Assembly (NCBI RefSeq): GCF_029351045.1
Contig: NZ_JARKIN010000001.1
Span: 6,293,001-6,357,000 of the forward strand
DNA: 64,000 nt
Source of the DNA: Streptomyces sp. WMMB303
GTDB lineage: Bacteria > Actinomycetota > Actinomycetes > Streptomycetales > Streptomycetaceae
Direction: 5' to 3'
Shown: piece after piece, positions 17,371 through 27,348 of the stretch
How positions within the stretch are numbered: position 1 is the first letter of the stretch
Layout: each line of letters opens with the position of its first letter
Notes under the pieces: model-generated
The model's input: the letters and a program-made list of their open reading frames with translations, nothing else
Told to the model about the DNA's origin: nothing
Databases searched by the model: none
Translations under genes and position numbers: made by a program

Positions 17371-18787
17371 CGTCAGCCCCCTTGCTCTCGGTGGTTGCGT
17401 CAGTAGCGGTGGTCGTCCCGCCCGCCTGGGCTCCGACCGGCTCGGGCTCCCGGCCGCGTTCGGCACGCGAGGGCCGCCGCGGCACGGGCGGCAGCGTCTG
17501 CCCCGGCAGCGGTGGTACGGGATAGCCGCCCGCCATCGGGTCGAACGGCTTGTCGGGGGCGGCCGCCTCCTCCTGCTCCTCCTCCGCGTCGCCGCGGAAG
17601 AAGTCCACGACGAAGGTGATCAGCAGCAGCGCCAGGGCGGTCCCCGCGACCCAGTAGACGACCTCGCTGTAGTCCCAGCCCTCGTTGCGCATGGCGCGGA
17701 CGGTGGCCACGAGCATCAGCCACACCAGCGCGACCGGGATCAGCACCTTCCAGCCGAGCTTCATGAACTGGTCGTAGCGCACCCGGGGCAGCGTGCCGCG
17801 GATCCAGATGAAGACGAAGATCAGCACCATGAGCTTGGCGGTGAACCACAGGATCGGCCACCAGCCGTGGTTGGCGCCCGGCCACCAGGTGGAGATCGGC
17901 GCCGGGGCGCGCCAGCCGCCCAGGAAGAGGGTGACCGCGAGCGCGGAGACCGTCACCACGTGGATGTACTCGGTCAGCATGAACATCGCGAACTTGATCG
18001 AGCTGTACTCGGTCTGGAAGCCCGCGACCAGGTCGCCCTCGGACTCCGGCATGTCGAAGGGCGCGCGGTGCGCCTCGCCCACCATCGAGACCAGGTAGAT
18101 CAGGAAGGAGACCGGCAGCAGATAGGCGAACCAGCCGTCCGCCTGCTCGCCGACGATCGTCGAGGTGGACATCGAACCGGAGTAGAGGAAGACCGCGGCG
18201 AAGCTGAGCCCCATCGCGATCTCGTAGCTGATGATCTGGGCCGTGGCCCGCACCCCGCCCAGCAGCGGATACGTCGAACCGGACGACCAGCCGGCCAGCA
18301 CCACACCGTAGGAGGCGATGGACGCTGTGGCCAGGATGAACAGGACGGCCACCGGCATGTCGGTGAGCTGCATCGGCGTACGGTGGCCGAAGATCGAGAT
18401 CTCGTTGCCCGCGGGCCCGAACGGGATGACCGCGATCGCCATGAAGGCCGGCACGGCACCGATCACCGGTGCCAGCAGATAGACCAGCTTGTCGCTGCCC
18501 TTGACGATGATGTCTTCCTTGAGCATCAGCTTCACGCCGTCGGCGAGCGACTGGAGCATGCCCCAGGGGCCGTGCCGGTTGGGGCCGACGCGCAGCTGCA
18601 TCCAGCCGACGATCTTCCGCTCGAAGACGATGGAGATCAGCACCGTCAGCATCATGAACGCGAAGCAGAAGACGGCCTTGAGGGCGACCAGCCAGAACGG
18701 ATCCGTGCCGAACATCGACAGGTCCTCGGCCGCCAGCCGCGACGCTCCGGCGAACGGACCCTGCGGGCTCAGCGTCGCGGCGCTCAT
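17363..18787 (-). CDS. nuoH: NADH-quinone oxidoreductase subunit H
   Basis: A 474-aa heel subunit that forms the quinone chamber with NuoB and NuoD. Eight membrane helices are visible, with conserved ERKIVGWMQLRVGPNRHGP and MPESEGDLVAGFQTEYS, the latter being the acidic loop near the quinone entrance. From about residue 400 the protein continues as a cytoplasmic, Pro/Glu-rich tail (GGYPVPPLPGQTLPPVPRRP) of some 70 residues that E. coli NuoH lacks. The ATG overlaps the nuoG stop and its own stop overlaps the nuoI start. Confidence 0.95.
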   Translation of the reverse strand: MSAATLSPQGPFAGASRLAAEDLSMFGTDPFWLVALKAVFCFAFMMLTVLISIVFERKIVGWMQLRVGPNRHGPWGMLQSLADGVKLMLKEDIIVKGSDKLVYLLAPVIGAVPAFMAIAVIPFGPAGNEISIFGHRTPMQLTDMPVAVLFILATASIASYGVVLAGWSSGSTYPLLGGVRATAQIISYEIAMGLSFAAVFLYSGSMSTSTIVGEQADGWFAYLLPVSFLIYLVSMVGEAHRAPFDMPESEGDLVAGFQTEYSSIKFAMFMLTEYIHVVTVSALAVTLFLGGWRAPAPISTWWPGANHGWWPILWFTAKLMVLIFVFIWIRGTLPRVRYDQFMKLGWKVLIPVALVWLMLVATVRAMRNEGWDYSEVVYWVAGTALALLLITFVVDFFRGDAEEEQEEAAAPDKPFDPMAGGYPVPPLPGQTLPPVPRRPSRAERGREPEPVGAQAGGTTTATDATTESKGADGA

Positions 18788-21297
18788 GCGCCCACCTCCT
18801 GCGTGTTCTCCCGCTCGGCGGCCTCGGCCGGAGCGATCCGCACCACGTCACCGGGGAGCGCCCCGGTGTCGGCCGGGACACCGGAGCCGACCGAGTTGAG
18901 CGGCAGCCACACGACCCGGTCGGGCATCCCGGTCACCTGGACCGGCAGCCGCACCGCACCGCGCGGACCGCTGACCGACAGCAGGTCGCCGTCCCGGACA
19001 CCGACCTCCTCGGCGGTCGCCGCGGACAGCCGGGCGAGCGCCGCGTGCCGGGTGCCGGCCAGCGCCTCGTCGCCCTCCTGGAGCCGGCCCTGGTCGAGCA
19101 GCAGCCGGTGCCCGGAGAGCACCGCCTCGCCGGTGCGCGGCTGCGGCACGCTCCGCGCCCCGGGGGCCGCGGCGGCGCCGCCCGCACCGCCGGTGCGGTG
19201 ACCGAGCCGGTCGAGTTCGCCGCGCACCGTGCGCACGTCCGGCAGTCCGAGGTGCACATCGAGCGCGTCCGCGAGCATGTGCAGCACCCGGGCGTCGGGC
19301 TGCACATGCCGACGGGTCATCTGGTCGGGCTTGAGCGCCGCCTCGAACAGCCGCAGCCTTCCCTCCCAGTTGAGGAAGGTGCCGGACTTCTCCACCGCCG
19401 CCGCCACCGGCAGCACCACATCGGCCAGCTCGGTCACGGCACCGGGCCGCAGCTCCAGGCTGACCAGGAAGTCCACGGACTCCAGCGCCTGCCGGGCCCG
19501 GGCCGGGTCGGGCAGGTCCTCGACCCCGACGCCGCCGACGAGCAGCGCCGACAGCTCGCCCTCGGCGGCGGCCTCGATGATCTCCGCGGTGTCGCGGCCC
19601 GGCTGCGCGGGCAGTTCGGCGACCCCCCAGGCCCGGGCGACCTCCGCACGCGCCTCCCCGCTCTCGACGGGCCGGGCCCCGGGCAGCAGCCCCGGCAGGC
19701 AGCCCGCCTCGACCGCGCCCCGCTCGCCCGCCCGGCGCGGCACCCACACCAGCGTGGCGTTGGTGGCGGCCGCGGTGCGGACGGCGGCGGTCAGCGCACC
19801 CGGCACGGTGGCCAGCCGCTCCCCGACCAGGATCAGCGAGCCCTCACCGCGCAGCGCCTCGGCCGCCGCGGCGCCCTGCTCGTCCAGCCCGACGCCGCCG
19901 GCGAGCGCGTCCAGCCACTCCGTCTCGGTGCCGGGTGCGGCCCGCAGCAGGGTGCCGCCCGCCTTCTCCAGTCCGCGGGTGGCGTGGCTCGCCAGTGCGA
20001 AGGTGCGCTGCCCGTGCTTGCGCCACGCCTTGCGGAGCCGCAGGAAGACGCCGGGCGCCTCCTCCTCCGCCTCGAGTCCGGCCAGCAGGACCGCGGGCGC
20101 GGCCTCCAGCGCCGTGTAACTGACCCCGGTGCCGTCCAGGTCCCGGCCACGTCCCGCCACCTGGGAGGCGAGGAAGGACGCTTCCTCGGCCGAGTGCGGC
20201 CGGGCGCGGAAGTCGATGTCATTGGTGCGCAGCGCCACCCGGGCGAACTTCGCGTACGCGTAGGCGTCCTCGACGGTGACCCGGCCACCGGTCAGCACCC
20301 CGGCCCGGCCCCGCGCCCCGGCCAGCCCGAGTGCCGCGGCCGCCAGCGCCTCCGGCCAGCTCGCGGGAGCCAGTTCCCCGTCGGCGCCGCGGACCAGCGG
20401 GGTGTGCAGCCGATCGGGGCGCTGCGCGTAGCGGAACGCGAAGCGGCCCTTGTCGCACAGCCACTCCTCGTTGACCTCCGGGTCGTTCTCGGCCAGCCGC
20501 CGCATGACCTTGCCGCGCCGGTGGTCGTGCCGGACGGCGCAGCCGCCCGCGCAGTGCTCGCAGACACCGGGTGAGGAGACCAGGTCGAAGGGGCGGGAGC
20601 GGAACCGGTAGGCCGCCGAGGTGAGCGCGCCGACCGGGCAGATCTGGATGGTGTTCCCGGAGAAGTACGACTGGAAGGGCTCGTCCGTGCCGGTACCGAC
20701 CTGCTGCAGGGCGCCGCGCTCCAGCAGTTCGATCATCGGGTCGCCCGCGACCTGGTTGGAGAAGCGGGTGCAGCGCGCGCACAGGACGCAGCGCTCGCGG
20801 TCCAGCAGCACCTGGGTGGAGACGGCGACGGGCTTGGCGAAGGTGCGCTTGCGGCCCTCGAACCGGGAATCGGCCTGGCCGTGGGACATCGCCTGGTTCT
20901 GCAGCGGGCACTCGCCGCCCTTGTCGCAGACCGGGCAGTCCAGCGGGTGGTTGATGAGCAGCAGCTCCATCACCCCGTGCTGGGCCTTGCTCGCCACCTC
21001 GGAGGTCAGGTGCGTCCTGACGACCATGCCGTCGGTGCACTGGATGGTGCAGGAGGCCATCGGCTTGCGCTGGCCCTCCACCTCCACGATGCACTGCCGG
21101 CAGGCCCCGGCGGGGTCGAGCAGCGGATGGTCGCAGAAGCGGGGGATCTCGATGCCGAGCTGCTCGGCGGCGCGGATCACCAGGGTGCCCTTGGGGACGG
21201 AGAGCTGGGCGCCGTCGATGGTCAGCGACACGAGGTCTTCGGGCGGCGGAGCGACCTCCCCTCCCCCTCCGGAGGCCGCAGGAGTGGTGACGGTCAC
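18784..21297 (-). CDS. nuoG: NADH-quinone oxidoreductase subunit G
   Basis: The 837-aa iron-sulfur subunit of the NADH-oxidising arm. The N-terminus has a [2Fe-2S] ferredoxin domain (CDHPLLDPAGACRQC, later C), the His-coordinated N5 motif (HPLDCPVCDKGGECPLQ), a [4Fe-4S] site (CVLCARCTRFSNQVAGDP with distal CPVGALT), then a molybdopterin-oxidoreductase-like region that starts with CEHCAGGC. The C-terminal half is a degenerate molybdopterin-like domain without cofactor, with an MopB-binding-type barrel at the end. The GTG start at 21297 overlaps the nuoF stop (GTGA) and is preceded by GGAGGTGA. A longer open frame upstream is the shadow of nuoF and nuoE. Confidence 0.94.
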   Translation of the reverse strand: MTVTTPAASGGGGEVAPPPEDLVSLTIDGAQLSVPKGTLVIRAAEQLGIEIPRFCDHPLLDPAGACRQCIVEVEGQRKPMASCTIQCTDGMVVRTHLTSEVASKAQHGVMELLLINHPLDCPVCDKGGECPLQNQAMSHGQADSRFEGRKRTFAKPVAVSTQVLLDRERCVLCARCTRFSNQVAGDPMIELLERGALQQVGTGTDEPFQSYFSGNTIQICPVGALTSAAYRFRSRPFDLVSSPGVCEHCAGGCAVRHDHRRGKVMRRLAENDPEVNEEWLCDKGRFAFRYAQRPDRLHTPLVRGADGELAPASWPEALAAAALGLAGARGRAGVLTGGRVTVEDAYAYAKFARVALRTNDIDFRARPHSAEEASFLASQVAGRGRDLDGTGVSYTALEAAPAVLLAGLEAEEEAPGVFLRLRKAWRKHGQRTFALASHATRGLEKAGGTLLRAAPGTETEWLDALAGGVGLDEQGAAAAEALRGEGSLILVGERLATVPGALTAAVRTAAATNATLVWVPRRAGERGAVEAGCLPGLLPGARPVESGEARAEVARAWGVAELPAQPGRDTAEIIEAAAEGELSALLVGGVGVEDLPDPARARQALESVDFLVSLELRPGAVTELADVVLPVAAAVEKSGTFLNWEGRLRLFEAALKPDQMTRRHVQPDARVLHMLADALDVHLGLPDVRTVRGELDRLGHRTGGAGGAAAAPGARSVPQPRTGEAVLSGHRLLLDQGRLQEGDEALAGTRHAALARLSAATAEEVGVRDGDLLSVSGPRGAVRLPVQVTGMPDRVVWLPLNSVGSGVPADTGALPGDVVRIAPAEAAERENTQEVGA

Positions 21298-22691
21298 GCG
21301 TTCACCTCCAGGTGAGCGGAGCTGGGGTCGTCGCCCCACGCGGTGGACTTCTCGGGGTCGAAGGGGCAGCCGCGGCCCGCGAGGTGGGCTTCGTACTCGT
21401 CGCGGAAGTACTGCAGCGAGGAGAAGATCGGGGACGCCGCTCCGTCGCCGAGGGCGCAGAACGACTTGCCGTTGATGTTGTCGGCGATGTCGGCGATCTT
21501 GTCCAGGTCGGCACGGGCCGCCTTGCCCGCCTCGATGTCGCGGAGCAGTTGGACGAGCCAGTAGGTGCCCTCCCGGCAGGGGGTGCACTTGCCGCAGGAC
21601 TCGTGCGCGTAGAACTCGGTCCAGCGGGTGACGGCCCGCACCACGCAGGTGGTCTCGTCGAAGCACTGGAGCGCCTTGGTGCCGAGCATGGAACCGGCGC
21701 CGCCGACGCCCTCGTAGTCGAGGGGCACATCCAGGTGCTCGTCGGTGAGCATCGGGGTGGAGGAGCCGCCGGGGGTCCAGAACTTCAGCCGGTGCCCGGG
21801 CCGCATGCCGCCGCTCATGTCCAGGAGCTGGCGCAGGGTGATGCCCAGCGGGGCCTCGTACTGGCCGGGGCGGGCGACATGCCCGCTGAGCGAGTAGAGC
21901 GTGAAGCCGGGGGACTTCTCGCTGCCCAGCGAACGGAACCAGTCCTTGCCCCGGTCCACGAGCGCGGGAACCGAGGCGATGGACTCGACGTTGTTCACCA
22001 CTGTGGGGCACGCGTACAGGCCGGCGACGGCCGGGAAGGGAGGACGCAGCCGGGGCTGCCCGCGGCGGCCTTCGAGCGAGTCGAGGAGCGCGGTCTCCTC
22101 GCCGCAGATGTAGGCGCCCGCTCCCGCGTGCACGGTGAGTTCCAGGTCCTTGCCCGGGCCCAGCGCGTCCGGGCCGAGGTAGCCCGCCTCGCGCGCCTCC
22201 CGCACGGCCAGGTGCAGCCGGCGCAGCACGGGCACGACCTCGCCCCGCAGATAGATGAAGGCGTGGTGGGAGCGGATCGCGTGGCAGGCGATCACGATGC
22301 CCTCGATCAGCGAGTGCGGGTTGGCGAACAGCAGCGGGATGTCCTTGCAGGTGCCCGGCTCGGATTCGTCGGCATTGACGACGAGGTAGTGCGGCTTGCC
22401 GTCGCCCTGCGGGATGAACTGCCACTTCATCCCGGTCGGGAAGCCGGCGCCGCCGCGGCCGCGCAGGCCCGCGTCCTTGACGTAGGCGATCAGGTCGTCG
22501 GGGTCCATGGCCAGCGCCTTGGGCAGCGCCCGGTAGCCGCCGTGCCGCCGGTAGCCGGCCAGCGTGTAGGAGTCCGACTCGTCCCAGTGCGCGGACAGCA
22601 CCGGGGTGAGCAGCTTCTGCGGATCGGCCGCGCCGCCGCCCGGCTGGGGGGAGGCCCCGTCCTGTCCACCGTCGTGAGTCACTGCCGTCAC
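21294..22691 (-). CDS. nuoF: NADH-quinone oxidoreductase subunit F
   Basis: A 465-aa subunit that binds NADH and FMN and holds the N3 [4Fe-4S] cluster. Signatures are the Gly-rich NADH/FMN loop GLRGRGGAGFPTGMKW, the FMN region VNADESEPGTCKDI, GAGAYICGEETALLDSLEG, and the cluster motif ESCGKCTPCREG. The GTG start overlaps the nuoE stop and has GAGGAGGGG upstream. It encodes a full-length protein slightly longer than E. coli NuoF, with a 30-residue Gly/Gln-rich N-terminal lead. Confidence 0.95.
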   Translation of the reverse strand: MTAVTHDGGQDGASPQPGGGAADPQKLLTPVLSAHWDESDSYTLAGYRRHGGYRALPKALAMDPDDLIAYVKDAGLRGRGGAGFPTGMKWQFIPQGDGKPHYLVVNADESEPGTCKDIPLLFANPHSLIEGIVIACHAIRSHHAFIYLRGEVVPVLRRLHLAVREAREAGYLGPDALGPGKDLELTVHAGAGAYICGEETALLDSLEGRRGQPRLRPPFPAVAGLYACPTVVNNVESIASVPALVDRGKDWFRSLGSEKSPGFTLYSLSGHVARPGQYEAPLGITLRQLLDMSGGMRPGHRLKFWTPGGSSTPMLTDEHLDVPLDYEGVGGAGSMLGTKALQCFDETTCVVRAVTRWTEFYAHESCGKCTPCREGTYWLVQLLRDIEAGKAARADLDKIADIADNINGKSFCALGDGAASPIFSSLQYFRDEYEAHLAGRGCPFDPEKSTAWGDDPSSAHLEVNA

Positions 22692-23418
22692 TTCCCCTCC
22701 TCGTCGGATGCCGCTTCGCGCGGGGCGACGACGCCCGGGGTGCTCTCGCCCTTGGCCAGCCGCAGCCCGGCCAGCGAGGCGGGACCCGCGCTGCCGGACG
22801 CCTCCACCGCGCCGGGCCGCTCGTCGGGGAAGCCGGCCAGCACCCGCGCGGTCTGCTTGAAGGTGCACAACGGGGCACCGCGGGTGGGGGTGACCTCGCG
22901 GCCCGCGCGCAGGTCGTCGACGAGGGCGCGGGCACTGCCGGGGGTCTGGTTGTCGAAGAACTCCCAGTTGACCATCACGACCGGTGCGAAGTCGCAGGCC
23001 GCGTTGCACTCGATGTGCTCGAGCGTGACCTTGCCGTCCTCGGTGGTCTCCCCGTCGCCCACCCCCAGGTGTTCGCGCAGCGCGGCGTGGATGGCGTCGC
23101 CGCCCATGACGGCGCACAGGGTGTTGGTGCACACCCCGACCTGGTAGTCGCCGGACGCCTTGCGCCGGTACATGGAGTAGAAGGTGGCGACCGCGTTGAC
23201 CTCGGCCGTGGTCAGCTCCAGCACCTCGGCGCAGAAGCGCTGTCCGGTGCGGGTGACATGGCCTTCCTCGGACTGCACGAGATGCAGCAGCGGCAGCAGC
23301 GCGGAGCGGCTGTCCGGGTAGCGGGCGACGATCTCGCGGGCTTCCGTCTCCAGCCGCTCGCGTACCTCGGCGGGGTAGTCGGGCGCGGGCATCTCGGGGA
23401 TGCCCATCTCGATGCTGG

Positions 23419-23422
<4 letters not shown>
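22688..23422 (-). CDS. nuoE: NADH-quinone oxidoreductase subunit E
   Basis: A 244-aa thioredoxin-fold subunit with the N1a [2Fe-2S] cluster, ligated by CTNTLC and CNAAC. The helical N-terminal domain (residues about 15-85) is typical. The C-terminal 70 residues (after PLCTFKQTARVL) are an Ala/Gly/Pro-rich extension, again longer than in E. coli. The GTG start overlaps the nuoD stop by 4 nt and GGAGG lies upstream; an internal ATG six codons in is less likely. Confidence 0.94.
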
Positions 23423-24750
<1,328 letters not shown>

Positions 24751-25500
24751 TTAGCTGTACGACCTCCGCTGGTCAGGAGCGGGAATCTGGGCGCCCTTGT
24801 ACTCGACGGGGATACCGCCGAGCGGATAGTCCTTGCGCTGCGGGAAGCCCTGCCAGTCGTCCGGCATCAGGATCCGGGTCAGCGCCGGGTGACCGTCGAA
24901 GATCAGACCGAAGAAGTCGTACGTCTCGCGCTCGTGCCAGTCGTTCGTCGGGTAGATGTCGACGGTCGAGGGGATGTGCGGATCCGCGTCCGGTGCGCTG
25001 ACCTCCATGCGGATCAGCCGGTTGTGGGTGATCGAGCGCAGGTGGTAGACGGCGTGCAGCTCGCGCCCCGCGTCCTCCGGGTAGTGGACGCCGCTGACGC
25101 CGGTGCACAGCTCGAAGCGGAGCGCCGGGTCGTCCCGCAGGATGCGGGCCGTGCGCGACAGGTGGTCGCGGGCGACGTGGAAGGTCAGCTCGCCGCGGTC
25201 CACCACCGTCCGCTCGATGACCTGCTCGGGATCCAGTCCCTGCTCCTCCAGGGCGCCCTCCAGCTCGTCGGCCACCTCGTCGAACCAGCCGCCGTAGGGC
25301 CGGGAGCTGCCGCCGGGCAGCCGCACGGTGCGCACCAGCCCGCCGTAGCCGGAGGTGTCCCCGCCGTTGCGGGCACCGAACATCCCGCGGCGCACCGCGA
25401 TGACCTCGCCGGTGTCCCCCGGCGGTACGGGCAGCGACTCCTCGGCGCGCTGGGCCGGATCGTTCTCGAAGGGCGCCTTGGGGCGCTTCTCCTCGCTCAT
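24751..25500 (-). CDS. nuoC: NADH-quinone oxidoreductase subunit C
   Basis: A 249-aa, 30-kDa-type subunit of the connecting arm. Recognisable regions are YHLRSITHNRLIRMEV, IYPTNDWHERETYDFFGLIFDGHP and LTRILMPDDWQGFPQRKDYPLGG. The ATG (MSEEKRPKAPFEN) is used. The reading frame is open upstream, but through a duplicated 87-bp block with no NuoC similarity. The ATG overlaps the stop of the 59-codon ORF encoded in the alternative frame of that block, so translation may be relayed from nuoB. Confidence 0.94.
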   Translation of the reverse strand: MSEEKRPKAPFENDPAQRAEESLPVPPGDTGEVIAVRRGMFGARNGGDTSGYGGLVRTVRLPGGSSRPYGGWFDEVADELEGALEEQGLDPEQVIERTVVDRGELTFHVARDHLSRTARILRDDPALRFELCTGVSGVHYPEDAGRELHAVYHLRSITHNRLIRMEVSAPDADPHIPSTVDIYPTNDWHERETYDFFGLIFDGHPALTRILMPDDWQGFPQRKDYPLGGIPVEYKGAQIPAPDQRRSYS

Positions 25501-25676
25501 GCCCGCACCCCGCTCGCTTCTCCGCCCAGACGGCACACGTCCCGCCTCGTCCTCACCCGCGGCCCGGCAGCCGCCTGTGCGTCGCTCGCAGCCACCCCGC
25601 TCGCTTCTCCGCCCAGACGGCACACGTCCCGCCTCGTCCTCACCCGCGGCCCGGCAGCCGCCTGTGCGTCGCTCAC
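25497..25676 (-). CDS. 59-aa relay ORF with two 29-residue repeats, between nuoB and nuoC
   Basis: A short frame fills the nuoB-nuoC gap exactly. Its GTG overlaps the nuoB stop (GTGA) and its TGA overlaps the nuoC ATG (ATGA), the same coupled layout used by the genes around it. The product is two near-identical 29-residue units, each containing SDAQAAAGPRVRTRRDVCRL and ending GGEASGV; it has no recognised domain. The DNA duplication is in frame (87 bp). It may be a translational bridge rather than a functional protein, and single-unit relatives would be expected. Translation is inferred from start/stop geometry only. Confidence 0.45.
   Translation of the reverse strand: MSDAQAAAGPRVRTRRDVCRLGGEASGVAASDAQAAAGPRVRTRRDVCRLGGEASGVRA
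25506..25674. repeat. 87-bp tandem duplication between nuoB and nuoC
   Basis: Two head-to-tail copies with period 87 bp: 25506-25592 and 25593-25674. They are identical over the 82 compared bases, beginning CACCCCGCTCGCTTCTCC and ending GTGCGTCGCTC. The second copy touches the nuoB stop codon. Perfect identity suggests a recent duplication or ongoing gene conversion. Confidence 0.9.
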
Positions 25677-26227
25677 CGGAGCAGCCCCTTCATCTCGATC
25701 GTCGGTACCGCCTTCAGCGCCGCCTCCTCGGCCTCGCGGGCCGCTTCCTGCTGGTTGACGCCGAGTTTCGAGTGCAGGATCTTCTCGTGCAGCTTGAGAA
25801 TGGAATCGAGCAGCATTTCGGGGCGCGGCGGGCAACCGGGAAGATAAATGTCGACGGGCACGATGTGGTCGACGCCCTGCACGATGGCGTAGTTGTTGAA
25901 CATTCCGCCGGACGAGGCGCACACCCCCATGGAGATGACCCATTTGGGGTTCGGCATCTGGTCGTACACCTGGCGCAGCACCGGTGCCATCTTCTGGCTG
26001 ACCCGGCCCGCCACGATCATGAGGTCGGCCTGGCGCGGCGAGCCGCGGAAGACCTCCATGCCGAACCGGGCGAGGTCGTAGCGTCCGGCGCCGGTCGTCA
26101 TCATCTCGATGGCGCAGCAGGCGAGCCCGAACGTCGCCGGGAACATGGATGATTTACGTGCCGCCCCGGCCATTTTCTCGACCGTGGTGAGCAGAAAACC
26201 GCTCGGCAGTTTCTCTTCAAGTCCCAT
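25673..26227 (-). CDS. nuoB: NADH-quinone oxidoreductase subunit B
   Basis: A 184-aa subunit holding the terminal N2 [4Fe-4S] cluster that reduces quinone. The adjacent-cysteine motif is in FGLACCAIEMM, with further ligands in MGVCASSGG and YLPGCPPRPE. An alternative annotation for this family in Streptomyces uses a second NuoB paralogue outside the operon; this copy is complete. The start lies 14 nt after the nuoA stop. Confidence 0.96.
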   Translation of the reverse strand: MGLEEKLPSGFLLTTVEKMAGAARKSSMFPATFGLACCAIEMMTTGAGRYDLARFGMEVFRGSPRQADLMIVAGRVSQKMAPVLRQVYDQMPNPKWVISMGVCASSGGMFNNYAIVQGVDHIVPVDIYLPGCPPRPEMLLDSILKLHEKILHSKLGVNQQEAAREAEEAALKAVPTIEMKGLLR

Positions 26228-26241
26228 TGCTTATCCTGCCC

Positions 26242-26601
26242 CTAGTCCCATTCCAGGCCGCCGCGCCGCCAGTCGTAGGCGTACGCGATACCGATGAGGG
26301 CGACGAAGACCAGCATTTCGACGAGCCCGAACATCCCGAGTGAGTCGAAATGCACGGCCCACGGGTAGAGGAAGACGATTTCGATGTCGAAGATGATGAA
26401 GAGCATCGCCGTCAGGTAGTACTTCACCGGGAAGCGGCCGCCTCCGGCCGGCTGCGGCGTCGGCTCGATGCCGCACTCGTACGCCTCCAGCTTTGCCCGG
26501 TTGTAGCGCTTGGGGCCGACGATCGACGCCACGACCACGGAGAACACCGTGAACGCGGCCGCGATCGCTCCCAGTACGAGGATTGGTGTGTAGACGTTCA
26601 C
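26242..26601 (-). CDS. nuoA: NADH-quinone oxidoreductase subunit A
   Basis: A 119-aa, three-helix membrane subunit and first gene of the operon. The conserved cysteine loop is AYECGIEPT, and the second helix begins with the acidic IIFDIEIVFLYPW. Typical length. The ATG lies about 80 nt downstream of a Rex-like operator. All 14 nuo genes follow in the order A-N, so the window encodes a complete complex I. Confidence 0.96.
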   Translation of the reverse strand: MNVYTPILVLGAIAAAFTVFSVVVASIVGPKRYNRAKLEAYECGIEPTPQPAGGGRFPVKYYLTAMLFIIFDIEIVFLYPWAVHFDSLGMFGLVEMLVFVALIGIAYAYDWRRGGLEWD

Positions 26602-26682
26602 CGCTCCCGTCTCCTTCCAGGCGTCGACTCTGACTGCCGGCAGACCGCTGGGCCGCTGCGCACCCCCACGAAGATCGCTCCT

Positions 26683-26700
26683 ATGTGAGGCAGTTCACAA
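26683..26700 (-). promoter_or_regulatory. Rex-like operator upstream of nuoA
   Basis: Read on the nuoA strand the site is TTGTGAACTGCCTCACAT. The left half TTGTGAAC matches the Rex consensus (TTGTGAA...TTCACAA) fully and the right half is one or two bases off. Rex is the NADH/NAD+ sensing repressor known to control nuoA-N and cydABCD in Streptomyces coelicolor. The site lies 82-99 nt upstream of the nuoA start, where it could block transcription when NADH is low. Confidence 0.7.
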
Positions 26701-26841
26701 GCCCTGTTCGCAGGCATCCTAAGCCCGCCCCTCTGTGATCTGCGACACGGGTGCCACCAACTGGTTTGTGATCTCCACCACCTGACCCTCGATCATCCGA
26801 TCGGACCGGCGTCAATCTTCATACGCAAAGCCCATGAGTGA

Positions 26842-26854
26842 TCACCTGAGGTGA
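26842..26854. promoter_or_regulatory. inverted repeat TCACCTGAGGTGA
   Basis: A 13-bp element with 6-bp arms and a one-base centre, about 240 nt from nuoA and 500 nt from the hydrolase gene. It could be an operator for a dimeric regulator of either gene. No known consensus is asserted. Confidence 0.35.
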
Positions 26855-27318
26855 CATTCATGCGTGCTCACAGCTACCAGAGGCGGGTCGCTGTACCAAG
26901 CACTCGACTGCAAGGGCAAATTCGCGCTGGACGGTTTCACCTGCTATGCGCGAACCACTGGTGATCGTGCACTCGTGAAGCCCGGCACAAGCGGCGAGAC
27001 CCGCACGCGACCCGGCCGAGTCCCGCCCGTGACCGAACGGGATGGGCGATAGGCGCCCAACATCCCATTTGCACCAAGAGTTGCTTTCACCCTCCGGCCG
27101 GGAATGTGAGCTGCGCCACGCGCGTTCCCGTCAGTCGCTGACTTCTTTGCGCGGGTCATTTCACCGTGGTACACGCCGCGGGAATTCCGGCAATGCGGAC
27201 AACAACGTGGTCACGGCCCCGTAGTTGGGCAATGATCACGTCCGGGAAGCCCCTTCGGAAGGCGCCCGCACGGCTCAAGTCGCCACTCGAGCGGCGACTG
27301 TGGCGCATCGCACGATTG

Positions 27319-27348
27319 TTGAGGCGAGGGTTTCCGGCCTGCTAGGCA
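27319..27348 (+). promoter_or_regulatory. candidate promoter of the NlpC/P60 gene, leaderless
   Basis: TTGAGG and TAGGCA are separated by 18 nt, and TAGGCA ends 7 nt before the ATG, so transcription could start at the start codon. No Shine-Dalgarno sequence is present. A start further downstream (the Met at residue 18) is the alternative. Confidence 0.4.

Noticed and set aside
18784..22935. A single 1383-codon open frame on the minus strand
   Set aside because: Only the part from 21297 downward resembles NuoG; the upstream part is the alternative frame of nuoF and nuoE in high-GC DNA.
25497..25943. A longer minus-strand frame starting inside nuoB
   Set aside because: The part inside nuoB is a shadow; only the piece starting at the nuoB stop has coupling geometry, and that was kept as the relay ORF.
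26864..27052. A 62-codon ORF in the nuoA-hydrolase gap
   Set aside because: No ribosome site, no coding-type codon bias and no recognisable sequence.
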